Source: Streptomyces sp. SPB162
Lineage (GTDB): Bacteria > Actinomycetota > Actinomycetes > Streptomycetales > Streptomycetaceae
Assembly: GCF_029504575.1 (NCBI RefSeq)
Contig: NZ_JAQFII010000001.1
Location: forward strand, 434,001-498,000
Direction: 5' to 3'
Length of the DNA stretch: 64,000 nt
The notes under the pieces are model-generated. The model ran no database searches, was not told the DNA's origin, and saw nothing but the letters and a program-made list of their open reading frames with translations. Position numbers and translations under genes: made by a program. The stretch's first letter is position 1, and every line of letters begins with the position of its first letter. Below are positions 35,820 to 44,704 of this stretch, piece after piece.

Positions 35820-36593
35820 ATGGCAGAACCACTCCTGGAGGCGCGGGGGGTGACCAAGCACTTCGGTCATGTTCAGGCCCTCCAGGGTGCTGATTTCACC
35901 GCCTGGCCCGGTGAGGTCGTCGCACTCATCGGCGACAACGGCGCCGGAAAGAGCACTCTGGTCAAGACGTTGTCCGGCACCATCAGACCGGACGGCGGGC
36001 AGATCCTGGTGGACGGCGCGCCGGTGCGGCTGACCAGCCCCCTGGACGCACGCCGGTACGGCATCGAGACCGTCTACCAGGACCTGGCGCTCGCGCCGGA
36101 TCTGGACGCGGCGGCCAATCTGCATCTGGGCCGGGAACTGTTCCGCGGCGGCCTGCTCGGACGGCTCCACGTGCTCGACCGGGGGGCGATGCGCCGCTCG
36201 GCCGTCCGGGCCTTCGCCGAACTCGGGGTCGATCTGCAGGACGTGGACGTCCCCGTCGCCTCCCTGTCGGGCGGGCAGCGCCAGTCGGTCGCAGTGGCCC
36301 GGGCGGTCGCCTTCGCCAATCGGATCATCTTCATGGACGAGCCCACCGCCGCACTGGGGGTGGTGCAGCGCGGGCGGGTGCTCGACACCATCCGGCGCGT
36401 CCGGGACCGCGGTATCGCCGTCGTCCTGATCAGCCACAACATGCCCGAGGTGCTGTCGGTGGCCGACCGCGTCGAGGTACTGCGGCTGGGCCGCCGGGTC
36501 GCGCGGTTCACCGCCGCGCAGTCCTCGGTCGAGGAACTGGTCGGTGCGATGACCGGGGCACTGGACCCGGCGGTGAACGGGGGCGGGGCGTGA
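35820..36593 (+). CDS. Sugar ABC transporter ATP-binding protein (single-domain, ribose type)
   Basis: ATPase of 257 residues of the carbohydrate CUT2 class. Walker A is GDNGAGKSTLVKTLSG, the signature SLSGGQRQSVAVARAVAF, and Walker B IIFMDEPTAALGV; ISHNMPEVLSVADR holds the switch His. RbsA-type ATPases usually have two fused ATPase halves of about 500 residues; here there is only one, as in FrcA-like systems, so a homodimer is expected. ATG 35820 has GGGGAGG eight bases upstream. The stop overlaps the permease start (GTGA at 36590). Confidence 0.94.
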   Translation: MAEPLLEARGVTKHFGHVQALQGADFTAWPGEVVALIGDNGAGKSTLVKTLSGTIRPDGGQILVDGAPVRLTSPLDARRYGIETVYQDLALAPDLDAAANLHLGRELFRGGLLGRLHVLDRGAMRRSAVRAFAELGVDLQDVDVPVASLSGGQRQSVAVARAVAFANRIIFMDEPTAALGVVQRGRVLDTIRRVRDRGIAVVLISHNMPEVLSVADRVEVLRLGRRVARFTAAQSSVEELVGAMTGALDPAVNGGGA

Positions 36594-37709
36594 AGCGGGA
36601 GACGGCGGGTCAGGACGTGGCGGGACGCGACATGACGGAACCGGACGGGCCGCGGCTGGAGAAGGCGGCGGCGGACCCGGTACCCGCTCCGGACGCCTCG
36701 CCCGCTCGGACGCGGATCACCCTGCCGGGATGGGCCAGGCGCGTCGCGGCGGTCAACGAGGCCTGGACGTTCGGCGTCCTGGTCATCCTGGTCGCCTTCT
36801 TCACCATCGCCGCGCCGAACACCTTCCTCACCACGTACGACATCACCCAGATAGCCACCAACGCCGCGATCTACCTGGTGCTCGGCGTCGGCATGACCTT
36901 CGTCATCATCGTCGCCGGGATCGACCTGTCCGTCGGCTCGGTGCTCGTCCTGGCCGCCGTGCTGTCCGGCGAGTACACCGTGCACCACGGGGGTGCCGCG
37001 TCGGGCTGGGGCACCATCACCGTCAGCGCGCTGATAGCGCTGGCCACCGGCCTGGTGTGGGGCGCCGTGCAGGGGCTGTTGGTGGCCAAGGCCAAGGTGC
37101 CCCCGCTGATCGTCACGCTCGGCGGTTTCGGCGCGGCCCTGGGCCTCGCCCAGATCATCACCGGGGGGCAGGACCTCACGGGGGCCGTCTCGGGCAAGCT
37201 GCAACGCTCCATTGGGTTCGGCAAGCTCTTCGGGCAGATCCCCTGGCTCGTGGTCATCGCGTTCGGTGCCACCGTCCTGTTCGGGCCTGGTGCTCGCCTA
37301 CACCCGGTTCGGCCGCTACACGTACGCGATCGGCTCCAACGCGGAGGGTGCCCGCCGGGTGGGCATCGCGGTGGACCGCCACCTCGTCCTGGTCTACGCC
37401 CTGGCCGGGCTGCTGGCGGGGCTCGGCAGCGTGATGTGGTTGGCCTACTTCGGCACCACGTCCATCGCCGGCCACTCCACGGACAACCTCAAGGTCATCA
37501 CCGCGGTGGTGCTCGGCGGCGCCAGCCTCTTCGGTGGCCGCGGATCGGTACTCGGCACGGTGATCGGTGTCTTCATCCCGGCGGTCCTGACCACCGGCCT
37601 GATCATCATCGGCGTCCAGCAGTACTGGCAGGACGTCGCCATCGGCGTGGTCCTGGTCCTCGCCGTCTACCTCGACCAGTTCCGCAGGCGCAGCCGCGAC
37701 CGCGGCTGA
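36590..37709 (+). pseudogene. Sugar ABC permease (RbsC-like), apparent +1 frameshift near 37286
   Basis: Membrane subunit of the CUT2 importer. From GTG 36590 the frame encodes the N-terminal domain and helices through LFGQIPWLVVIAFGATVLFG. The rest, LVLAYTRFGRYTYAIGSNAE and ASLFGGRGSVLGTVIGVFIP to RRSRDRG, is in the next frame and ends at 37709. One extra C in TTCGGGCCTGG (37280-37290) accounts for the shift; removing it restores FGATVLFGLVLAYTRFG. If the base is real, the importer is broken; if not, the full protein has about 372 residues. Without correction the first frame runs on for 1127 codons into the LacI gene, an artefact. Confidence 0.85.
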
Positions 37710-37775
37710 CCGCGACCCCCACGTACGCCCTCCGCTCCCCCGCTCGGGCCGAACCCTCACAGAAGGATCTCCGCC

Positions 37776-38753
37776 ATGCACAGAGCCACGAAGTTCGCCG
37801 GATGCTGCGCGGTGCTGGCCGTGTTGGCCACCACCGCCGGCTGCAGCGACGACAACGGGTCAGCCGGTTCCGGGAAGAAGACCCTCCAACTGATCACCGG
37901 CGTCAAGAGCGACCCCTTCTACATCACGATGGCGTGCGCCGCCCAGGCCGAGGCCGCGAAGGTCGGCGTCAACCTCAAGATCAACGGTTCGGCGCAGTGG
38001 GACGTCGCGGTGCAGCGGCCGATCATCGACTCCGTCGCCGCCACCCACCCGGACGGCCTGCTGATATCCCCGGTCGACAGCACCGCGCTGACCCCTTCGC
38101 TCCAGCAGATCCAGGGCGCGGGCACCAAGGTCGTGCTGGTGGACACCTCGGTCACCGAGGCCTCGGTGGGCGTCTCCAGGATCTCCTCCGACAACGAGGC
38201 CGGTGGAAAGGTCGCGGCCAAGGCCCTCGCCCAGCTGATGGGCGACAAGGGCTCGGCCATCGTCATCAGCGTCAAGCCCGGTGTCTCCACCACCGACGCC
38301 CGCATCAAGGGCTTCACCGAGGAGATACGGAGCAACCACTCCGGGATCACGCTGCTCCCCGTGCTGTACGACAACGACCTGCCCGCCACGGCCGCGTCGC
38401 AGATCCAGGCGACCCTCGCCGCCCACCCCGACCTCGGCGGCGTCTTCGCCGGCAACACCAACACCGCCCAGGGGGTCTCCACCGGACTGCAGGCCGCCGG
38501 CAAGCAGGGCAAGGTCAAGGTCGCCGCGTTCGACGCCGAACCCGACGAGATCACGGCGCTGCAGAACGGCACCCTGGACGTCCTGGTCGCTCAGGACCCG
38601 GGCGGCATCGGCACCCAGGGCGTCGACCAGGTGCTGGCCGCGATCGACGGCAAGAAAGTGACCGCGCAGATCGGCACCCCCATGGTCGCCATCACCAAGG
38701 CGAACATGACCGACCCGGCCATCACCAAGTACTTCTACAAGTCCGCCTGCTGA
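37776..38753 (+). CDS. Sugar ABC transporter solute-binding lipoprotein (CUT2 class)
   Basis: Periplasmic-binding protein of 325 residues, Peripla_BP_4 family (ribose/xylose-type). The lipoprotein signal ends at LATTAGCSDDNGS. The mature domain shows LITGVKSDPFYITMACAAQA, PDGLLISPVDSTALTPSLQQ, KVVLVDTSVTEAS, DNEAGGKVAAKAL, and VFAGNTNTAQGVSTGLQAAG. AGAAGGA lies eleven bases before the ATG. It follows the permease by 66 bp and completes an ATPase-permease-receptor importer. The divergent GH92 gene suggests mannose or a mannoside as ligand, though this is inferred. Confidence 0.93.
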   Translation: MHRATKFAGCCAVLAVLATTAGCSDDNGSAGSGKKTLQLITGVKSDPFYITMACAAQAEAAKVGVNLKINGSAQWDVAVQRPIIDSVAATHPDGLLISPVDSTALTPSLQQIQGAGTKVVLVDTSVTEASVGVSRISSDNEAGGKVAAKALAQLMGDKGSAIVISVKPGVSTTDARIKGFTEEIRSNHSGITLLPVLYDNDLPATAASQIQATLAAHPDLGGVFAGNTNTAQGVSTGLQAAGKQGKVKVAAFDAEPDEITALQNGTLDVLVAQDPGGIGTQGVDQVLAAIDGKKVTAQIGTPMVAITKANMTDPAITKYFYKSAC

Positions 38754-38828
38754 CCGCCGGGCCGGGAGCGGGCGCGACGGTGACGACCGGGTCGAGCCCG
38801 GTCCCGCCCCCGGCCCGGACGGCAGGGG

Positions 38829-38842
38829 TGGGTAACGTTGGC
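38829..38842. promoter_or_regulatory. Possible third LacI-type operator before the regulator gene
   Basis: GGGTAACGTTGGCG keeps the AACGTT core and the flanking G and C of the TGnnAACGTTnnCA palindrome but loses the outermost T and A. It is about 95 bp upstream of the LacI gene and might give autoregulation. Confidence 0.4.
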
Positions 38843-38935
38843 GCCGCCGGTGCCCGGACCGCACGCGGGGAGTGCGGAGGGTCCCGCCGGCCATCAACCA
38901 CGCGTCGGATACCGGCACCGCACCGGGACCCGTCG

Positions 38936-39973
38936 ATGAGGAGGCCCGTGAAGCGCCCGACGATGAAGGACGTGGCCCGCGCCGCGGGAGTGAGCCCCAT
39001 GACGGTCTCCCGTGTCATATCCGGCGAGTCGGCCGTGTCCCCGGACACCACGGCGCGGGTCGAGCAGGCGGTGCGGAAGCTGGGCTACCAACGCAACGAC
39101 AACGCCCGGAACCTGCGGTCGAAGAACCTGGGGACGTCCACCATCGGACTGGTGGTGGACGATCTGGCGAACCCGTTCTACGCCCTGATGGCCCGCTCCG
39201 TGGAGGACGAGGCACACCGGCGCGGCTATCTGGTCCTGGTCGGCAGCACCAACGACGAGCCGCGCAGGGAGCAGGAGGTCGTCGCGGCGTTCTGCGCGCG
39301 GCAGGTCGACGGGCTGATCCTCGTGCCGACCATCGGCAGTCACGGATTCCTCAAGCAGCCCATGGAAGGCGGCACCCGGGTCGTGTGCGTCGACCGCCCG
39401 GCCAAGGGCCTGGCGGTCGACACCGTCACCGTCGACAACCGTGACGGGGCGAACCGGGCCGTCACCCATCTGCTGGACCACGGGCACACCCGGATCGCCT
39501 ACCTCGGCGACCGGTTGGGCATCTGGACCCAGCGCGAGCGCTACACCGGCTACCGGGAGGCCCTGGCGGCCCGGGGCGTGGCGGAGGACCCCGAACTGGT
39601 CCGGCACGAGCTGCGCTCCCAGCCCGACGCGGCCGCGGCACTGGCGCAGCTGCGTGCCCTGAGCCGGCCGCCGACCGCGCTGTTCACCAGCAACGACCTG
39701 ATCACCATCGGCGTCATGGACGGTCTCGGTCAGGCCGAGGGCAGTCTCTTCGAACGGATCGCGATCGTCGGCTTCGACGACTTCCCGCTCGCCGAGCGGC
39801 TCAGCCCACCGCTGACCGTGGTGAGTCAGGATCCGGTGGCACTCGGCAGCACCGCGGCCAACCTGCTGTTCTCGCGGATCGACGGCGACCGCTCCGCACC
39901 GCGTTCGGTGATCCTGCTGACCCGTTTCATCGTCCGCGGTTCCGGCGAGACGCCGGGGGCCGGGGCCGACTGA
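38936..39973 (+). CDS. LacI/GalR-family transcriptional regulator
   Basis: Repressor of up to 345 residues. The helix-turn-helix and hinge read MKDVARAAGVSPMTVSRVIS with YQRNDNARNLRSK; the sugar-binding core follows (TIGLVVDDLANPFYALMARS, GLILVPTIGSHGFLKQ, FTSNDLITIGVMDGL, AIVGFDDFPLAERLSPPLT). Possible starts are ATG 38936 and GTG 38948; the latter has GAGGAGG three bases away, so its exact start is open. It is the last gene of the importer locus and most likely binds the AACGTT palindromes at 35619 and 35786. Confidence 0.92.
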   Translation: MRRPVKRPTMKDVARAAGVSPMTVSRVISGESAVSPDTTARVEQAVRKLGYQRNDNARNLRSKNLGTSTIGLVVDDLANPFYALMARSVEDEAHRRGYLVLVGSTNDEPRREQEVVAAFCARQVDGLILVPTIGSHGFLKQPMEGGTRVVCVDRPAKGLAVDTVTVDNRDGANRAVTHLLDHGHTRIAYLGDRLGIWTQRERYTGYREALAARGVAEDPELVRHELRSQPDAAAALAQLRALSRPPTALFTSNDLITIGVMDGLGQAEGSLFERIAIVGFDDFPLAERLSPPLTVVSQDPVALGSTAANLLFSRIDGDRSAPRSVILLTRFIVRGSGETPGAGAD

Positions 39974-39974
39974 C

Positions 39975-40673
39975 CTATCGGGTGGGCAGCGGGGCCGGCT
40001 CCGCCGGGCGGAACCCCCTGGCCACGAGCCAGACCGCCAGGCTCATCTCGTAGAGGAACACCGGAAGCGCGCACGCCGCTCCCCAGACGGAGAGCTGCTC
40101 GTACACACCGAACACCACCAGCACCGCCGAGCCGAGGATCAGCGGTCCCGCAACGATGCCCAGGGCCCCGATCCAGCGCGGGACGAGTCGCGACCGGTAC
40201 AGGAACCAGCCCATCATCAGCGTGCTCGGGCCCAGCGCCAGATTGGGCCCGAAGAGGAACGTCCAGTCGTGCTGCGCCACCAGCAGTCTGCTCGCGGTCA
40301 GATACGCGGCGGTGTCGGGTGACTCGGCTTCCGCGAATTCCTGATGCAGCGTCACCACCGAGAGCAGGCTGATGATGCCGATGATGATGATCGCGGCTTC
40401 GAGCAGGCGGAAGCAGACGTATCCGAGCGCCGCGACCTCACTGCGCCTGCGCACGATGGGGAACATGAGGATCGCGATGCCGATGACGGAGAAGGCACAC
40501 GTCACCTCGAGCACCGCCCCCGACGCCACCCTGGCCGTCTGCGCGGACCCCTCGATGACGTATCCGGTGTGATCCAGGATCGGTGCGTACTGCAGAAGGC
40601 CGATGATGGACGTGACCGCCGCCAGGATGAACAGCACCCCGGTCGCCGTCGCCGTCCGTCTGTACGTACTCAT
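39975..40673 (-). CDS. DUF4386-family integral membrane protein
   Basis: Membrane protein of 232 residues with about six helices, for example TGVLFILAAVTSIIGLLQYA, RLLEAAIIIIGIISLLSVV and WIGALGIVAGPLILGSAVLV. The DUF4386 pattern is visible in the C-terminal third, LFGPNLALGPSTLMMGWFLY and SRLVPRWIGALG. GAGGAG lies before ATG 40673. The function of the family is unknown. It converges with the LacI gene, ending two bases after it, and is divergent from the histidine kinase. Confidence 0.83.
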   Translation of the reverse strand: MSTYRRTATATGVLFILAAVTSIIGLLQYAPILDHTGYVIEGSAQTARVASGAVLEVTCAFSVIGIAILMFPIVRRRSEVAALGYVCFRLLEAAIIIIGIISLLSVVTLHQEFAEAESPDTAAYLTASRLLVAQHDWTFLFGPNLALGPSTLMMGWFLYRSRLVPRWIGALGIVAGPLILGSAVLVVFGVYEQLSVWGAACALPVFLYEMSLAVWLVARGFRPAEPAPLPTR

Positions 40674-40835
40674 ATGCCCACTCCTCGGCCGCATGGCTGT
40701 TTCGGTATGGGCAACACTGCTGTCACCCCGCGCCGCGAACCTCCCCTCCGGGTCCCGAGGCCCTCCACCCCGGGGTGGAGACGAACGAGCCTTTCGGGGG
40801 GTCCGCGGTCGCCGAAGGGCCCCTACTCTGAGCCC

Positions 40836-42083
40836 ATGACCACACCACCGCCCCCACGGCAGGACCAGGCGAAGGTACGCCCGCGCTTCGGTCCGCGGGC
40901 CCCGGTATGGCGGTTCCTGCTCGCGGCAGGCCTCGGAGGCGCCGCCTGGATCACGCAGGCCGCCGTGCTGCTGTCCGAGCCGCTGAGCCCGGCGCGCACG
41001 GACCGCGTGGGCGCCGCGCTCTTCCTGGACCTCCTGCTGGGCGCGGTGGCGCTGGCACTGCTGCCGCTGCGGCGCCGGTACCCGCCGGCGGTCGCGTGCC
41101 TGCTGGTCGCCCTGGCGCCGCTCTCGGTGTCCGGTCTGGGGGCGATGACGATGGCCGTCGTCTCGATGGCCACCTTCCGGCGGCGGGGATGGATCGCTCT
41201 GGTCGGGGCGCTCGCGGCGGTCGGCGCGGCGGTGGCCGCGGGCCTGTACCGCCCCTGGCTGTCCCCTGCCGTGGACAGCGGCGCGTACTCCGTGGCGGGC
41301 AACGTCGTGGTGACCCTGCTGATCTTCGCGGCCGCCGTGGCCACCGGGTACTACGCCGCGGCCCGGCGCGAGCTCCTCGCGTCACTGCGCGAGCGGGCGC
41401 TGACCGCGGAACGGGAGCGGGCGCTGGCCGCACAGGCGGCCCGCGACGCCGAACGGACCCGGATCGCCCGCGAGATGCACGACGATCTGGCGCACCGGAT
41501 CTCGCTGGTGGCCCTGCACGCGGGGGCACTGACGTTCCGCGAGGACCTCAGCCGGGCCGAGACCGCGGCCACCGCCCAGACCATCCAGACCAACGCGCAG
41601 CTGGCTCTGACCGAGCTGCGGCAGGTGCTGGGTGTGCTGCGGTCCGGGCAGTCGACGGGCGCCGAGCGGTCCCAGCCGACGCTCGCCGAGTTGCCGGCGC
41701 TGCTGGCCGACGCCCGGGAGGCCGGCTCGGTCGTCCAACTCGACACCTCGGGGCTGCCCGGGGGGACCGGCCCCGACCTGTCCGCCATCACGGGTTCGCT
41801 GTCGCTCACGTCCTTCCGGATCGTGCAGGAGGCCCTGACCAACGCCCGTAAGCACGCCCCGGGCGCGCCGGTCGCCGTGCGGCTGGCGGGGATGCCCGGC
41901 GAGCAGTTGCGCATCGAGGTCCGCAATCCGGTCGGGCTCCCGGCCGGCGCACCGCTGCCCTCGGCCGGGGTCGGCCTGGTGGGCCTGGGCGAGCGCGCCG
42001 AGCTGGTGGGCGGGGCGCTGCGCTTCGGGGTCGAGGAGGGCGGGGACTTCGCCGTCCGGGCGAGGCTCCCGTGGCCGGCGTGA
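40836..42083 (+). CDS. Two-component sensor histidine kinase, NarL/DesK type
   Basis: Membrane histidine kinase of 415 residues. About five membrane segments span residues 30-170 (LGGAAWITQAAVLLSE, AVALALLPLRR, NVVVTLLIFAAAVATGYYA). A coiled-coil linker leads to the HisKA_3 phosphoacceptor motif RIAREMHDDLAHRISLVALH with His near residue 213. The ATPase domain has EALTNARKHAPGAPV (N-box) and GVGLVGLGERAELVGGAL (G-boxes). It overlaps the response regulator gene by 13 bp, so the pair is translationally coupled. The signal sensed is unknown. Confidence 0.93.
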   Translation: MTTPPPPRQDQAKVRPRFGPRAPVWRFLLAAGLGGAAWITQAAVLLSEPLSPARTDRVGAALFLDLLLGAVALALLPLRRRYPPAVACLLVALAPLSVSGLGAMTMAVVSMATFRRRGWIALVGALAAVGAAVAAGLYRPWLSPAVDSGAYSVAGNVVVTLLIFAAAVATGYYAAARRELLASLRERALTAERERALAAQAARDAERTRIAREMHDDLAHRISLVALHAGALTFREDLSRAETAATAQTIQTNAQLALTELRQVLGVLRSGQSTGAERSQPTLAELPALLADAREAGSVVQLDTSGLPGGTGPDLSAITGSLSLTSFRIVQEALTNARKHAPGAPVAVRLAGMPGEQLRIEVRNPVGLPAGAPLPSAGVGLVGLGERAELVGGALRFGVEEGGDFAVRARLPWPA

Positions 42084-42781
42084 GCACGGTGCGGACCAGG
42101 GTGCTGATCGTGGACGACGATCCGCTGGTGCGGGCCGGCCTGCGGATGATCCTGGGCGGAGCGCCGGACCTGGAACTGGTCGCGGAGGCCGCCGACGGGC
42201 AGGAGGCGCTCGACGCGGTCGCCCGGGAGCTGCCCGACGTCGTCCTGATGGACATCCGGATGCCGCGGATGGACGGGCTGGCCGCCACCCGCAGGCTGCG
42301 GGAGCTGGGCAGCGGCGCGCGAATCGTCATCCTGACCACGTTCGACACCGACGAGATGGTCCTGACGGCGTTGCGGCACGGCGCCGTGGGGTTCCTGCTG
42401 AAGGACACCCCGCCGGCCGAGCTGGTACTCGCGGTCCGGCGGGTCGCCCGTGGGGAGCCGAGCCTGTCCGCCAGCGTGACCACCCGCCTCATCGCCGCCG
42501 TCACCACGGCGCCGGACGACTCCCGGCAGCGTGCCGCGCTCGCCCTGCTGCAACGGCTGACCGCCCGCGAACGGGAGGTGGCGATGGCGGTCAGTGAGGG
42601 CCTGACGAACACGGAGATCGCGCGAGCGCTCTACATGGGCGTGGCCACCGTCAAGACCCACGTCGGCAGCGTGTTCGCCAAGCTGGAGGTCTCCAACCGG
42701 GTCCAGGTCGCGCGCTGTGTGCACGATGCGGGGGCGGGGCCGGGAACGGACCCCGGATCATCCGGCCCCGGGCCCGGCTAG
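42071..42781 (+). CDS. LuxR/NarL-type response regulator
   Basis: Response regulator of 236 residues. The receiver has the acidic pocket VLIVDDDPLVRAG, the phosphorylated Asp in DVVLMDIRMPRMDG, Thr in VILTTFD and Lys in FLLKDTPP. The C-terminal GerE domain is LTAREREVAMAVSEGLTNTE with ATVKTHVGSVFAKLE. GTG 42071 has GAGG five bases upstream; GTG 42080, overlapping the kinase stop, is an alternative. The TAG stop lies inside the palindrome at 42779-42845. Targets may include the neighbouring membrane genes. Confidence 0.93.
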   Translation: MAGVSTVRTRVLIVDDDPLVRAGLRMILGGAPDLELVAEAADGQEALDAVARELPDVVLMDIRMPRMDGLAATRRLRELGSGARIVILTTFDTDEMVLTALRHGAVGFLLKDTPPAELVLAVRRVARGEPSLSASVTTRLIAAVTTAPDDSRQRAALALLQRLTAREREVAMAVSEGLTNTEIARALYMGVATVKTHVGSVFAKLEVSNRVQVARCVHDAGAGPGTDPGSSGPGPG

Positions 42782-42845
42782 GCCGTGTCTGACACATCCC
42801 GCCTGGCCCTCCGGGCGGACGCCGGTATGTGTCAGACACGGCCTA
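42779..42845. terminator. Long perfect inverted repeat, bidirectional terminator containing both stop codons
   Basis: TAGGCCGTGTCTGACACA at 42779-42796 is matched perfectly by its reverse complement at 42828-42845, an 18-bp stem. The 31-base spacer has its own CCGCC/GGCGG stem. The first three bases of each arm, TAG read inward, are the stop codons of the two convergent genes, the response regulator and the small membrane protein. Confidence 0.8.
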
Positions 42846-43226
42846 GGACTCGTGGGTGTAGAAGACGTAGTACGAGGCGGCGGTGGCCGCCGCCGCGAAG
42901 CAGAGGCCCACTCCGGCGCACCTGAGGACGCTCTCGTCGGTCAGACTGTGCAGGAAGCCCGCCGAGGTCCCCGCCAGCACCCCGTAGGCCGCGGCCCGCA
43001 GCTCTCGGGGCAGCGCCTGCTGCGTCCTGCCGAGCAGGAAGGACAGCGCCGCCATCACGGCACCGGCGATCACACCGAGCCAGATCTGGGCGGCGGTGAG
43101 CTCCCCGCTGTCGCGTGCGGCGAAGCCCGCCCAGAAGCCGTAGATCACGCCCAGCGTCAAGGGCAGCGCGAGCCCGAGCGAGCCGTGGTGCCGTGCCTGT
43201 ACCGGCATCGCTGAGGAAGTGGCCAT
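42843..43226 (-). CDS. Small membrane protein, four predicted helices
   Basis: Protein of 127 residues with four hydrophobic segments: LPLTLGVIYGFWAGFAA, IWLGVIAGAVMAALSFLLG, LRAAAYGVLAGTSAGFLHSL and VGLCFAAAATAASYYVFYT. It starts at ATG 43226 with AAGGAG in front; the frame extends to 43283 without support. No family was recognised, and the pattern (short, Ala/Gly-rich helices) is common among uncharacterised Streptomyces membrane proteins. It is convergent with the response regulator and shares its terminator. Confidence 0.7.
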   Translation of the reverse strand: MATSSAMPVQARHHGSLGLALPLTLGVIYGFWAGFAARDSGELTAAQIWLGVIAGAVMAALSFLLGRTQQALPRELRAAAYGVLAGTSAGFLHSLTDESVLRCAGVGLCFAAAATAASYYVFYTHES

Positions 43227-43292
43227 GACGGAACTCCTTCCGCTGTCTCCTTCCAGGTCACACCCGCGCACTCCGCACGGCAAGTGGATCTC

Positions 43293-43454
43293 AGGGCTGT
43301 CCCGTAATCCCTGGTGGATCAGCGCGCGGCGTCAGGTGCGGTGCATCGCACGGCGGGGGAGCGCCCGCATACTGGACGTATGCGGGCGTTCAGACGACGC
43401 GGCGAGGTGCCGTAACTGTCGTCGGGCGCCCGCCAGGGATTGCCGGACAGCCCT
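43293..43454 (+). repeat. Structured intergenic repeat, copy A
   Basis: 162-bp element bounded by 22-bp inverted repeats with 20 matches, starting AGGGCTGTCCCGTAATCC and ending at 43454. The inside has the shared core GTGCATCGCACGGCGGGGG and then a perfect 11-bp hairpin, CGCCCGCATAC at 43362-43372 and its complement at 43378-43388, with loop TGGAC. The core resembles copies B (49701-49884, opposite strand) and C (63125-63284), but the ends are unrelated to theirs. It lies between the small membrane gene and the 43476 gene. Confidence 0.75.
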
Positions 43455-43475
43455 TAGGGCCTGTCCGTGTCGTCC

Positions 43476-44537
43476 TTACGCGCCGGCCGGCGCCGGCGCG
43501 TGCGCGGCCGGGTTGCGCTCCCGGCCGCCCGGGTGGCGGTGCCGCCAGACGGTGAAGACCGTCACGGCCGCCAGACTCCAGGCGGCGAGCACCAGGTACG
43601 GGAAGACGGACTGGTCTCCCCCGAAGTAGATGGCGTTGTGCTGAGCGTTGACCGAGGCGCCCGGTGGCAGCCACCGGCCGATGTGCCCGAGCGGGGACGG
43701 CAGCAGGGGCCAGGACACCGCGCCTCCCGACGACGGGTTGCCGAGCAGCACCATCAACCCCCAGGTCGGGATCATCGCCCAGCGGCCGAAGAGCGTGTTG
43801 AACATGGTGAAGACCATGCCCGAGGTGAACATCGTCAGGGCGAGGATCATCCAGGACTGCACGAACGGCAGGTCGAGCACGCCGAGCAGCCAGTCCACCA
43901 CCGCGCAGATGACGAAGCCGCCGAAGACCGAGTAGACCACCGTGAAGGCGATCCGTTCCCCCGCGTTGAGTGCCCTGGCGTGCACGCTCAGCTGGATCGC
44001 CCCGACGAAGCCGATGATGACCGCGGCCAGCGAGATGTAGAACAGCGCGAGCCCCTGCGGGTCGGTGGGCTGCAGGGGTTTGATGTCCCGCACCGCGACC
44101 GGGATGTGCAGCGCGGCGCCGACCTTCGGCGCGGCCGTCGTCAGCACCCGGGCGACCGACGCACCGGCCGCCCCCGCCGTGTTGAGCCGCACCGCGGTGG
44201 GACCGAGTTCAATGATCGCGAAGGCCTGCTGGTCGTCGATTGCCTCGACCGCCCGGTCGTACGTCGGATAGCGCCGCACGACGAGCGAGGCGCCGAGCGC
44301 CTTCTCCATCCCGGCCACGAACGCCTCACCCTGGTCGGAGTCCCCCGTCACCGCCGTGGGGATCCGGTGCGGAGTGGGGTTGGCCATGGCATAGCAGTAG
44401 GAGCCCGCGAAGAGGCCGGCCGCCGCACCGAGGATGAGGACCAGCACCACGGCGGGCAGGAAGGGCGACTGCTTGAACGCCCCCCAGTGCTCCGAAGGTG
44501 AACGCCGCCTGACGTGGGCACCGTGCTGGTCTGCCAT
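43476..44537 (-). CDS. Multi-pass membrane protein, YhgE/Pip or DUF3533-like
   Basis: Membrane protein of 353 residues resembling ABC-2 permease-like YhgE/SNG1 (DUF3533) proteins. An N-terminal anchor (PFLPAVVLVLILGAAAGLFA) is followed by an external domain of about 140 residues (GDSDQGEAFVAGMEKALGAS, AIDDQQAFAIIELGPTAV). Five or six C-terminal helices come next, including WMILALTMFTSGMVFTMFNT, then NPSSGGAVSWPLLPSPLG, a region typical of the family. No ATPase partner is adjacent. Likely roles are export or stress resistance; it could be under the nearby two-component system. Confidence 0.75.
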   Translation of the reverse strand: MADQHGAHVRRRSPSEHWGAFKQSPFLPAVVLVLILGAAAGLFAGSYCYAMANPTPHRIPTAVTGDSDQGEAFVAGMEKALGASLVVRRYPTYDRAVEAIDDQQAFAIIELGPTAVRLNTAGAAGASVARVLTTAAPKVGAALHIPVAVRDIKPLQPTDPQGLALFYISLAAVIIGFVGAIQLSVHARALNAGERIAFTVVYSVFGGFVICAVVDWLLGVLDLPFVQSWMILALTMFTSGMVFTMFNTLFGRWAMIPTWGLMVLLGNPSSGGAVSWPLLPSPLGHIGRWLPPGASVNAQHNAIYFGGDQSVFPYLVLAAWSLAAVTVFTVWRHRHPGGRERNPAAHAPAPAGA

Positions 44538-44704
44538 ACCGCCACGCTAGGCGCGACCGGCACCGGACCACCCGCTGGAGTGGGCCATGCGGAGTCTCCG
44601 TCACACGGGCGCGCGGCGCAGCCGGTGGAACGGGCGCGGTAGGCCGTTCGGGTCACCGCCGGCGGGTGGGGTGCGCCGCAACGGCCGCGGCCTGCGAACC
44701 CCGC

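Noticed and set aside
36590..39973. Single 1127-codon frame spanning permease, binding protein and regulator
   Set aside because: Family-like sequence changes frame at 37286, and the middle part is out of frame with the solute-binding protein. It is an artefact of G/C-rich DNA plus the shift.
42779..42845. A fourth copy of the structured repeat family
   Set aside because: It is a long inverted repeat but lacks the shared GCACGGCGG core and hairpin, so it was kept as a terminator.
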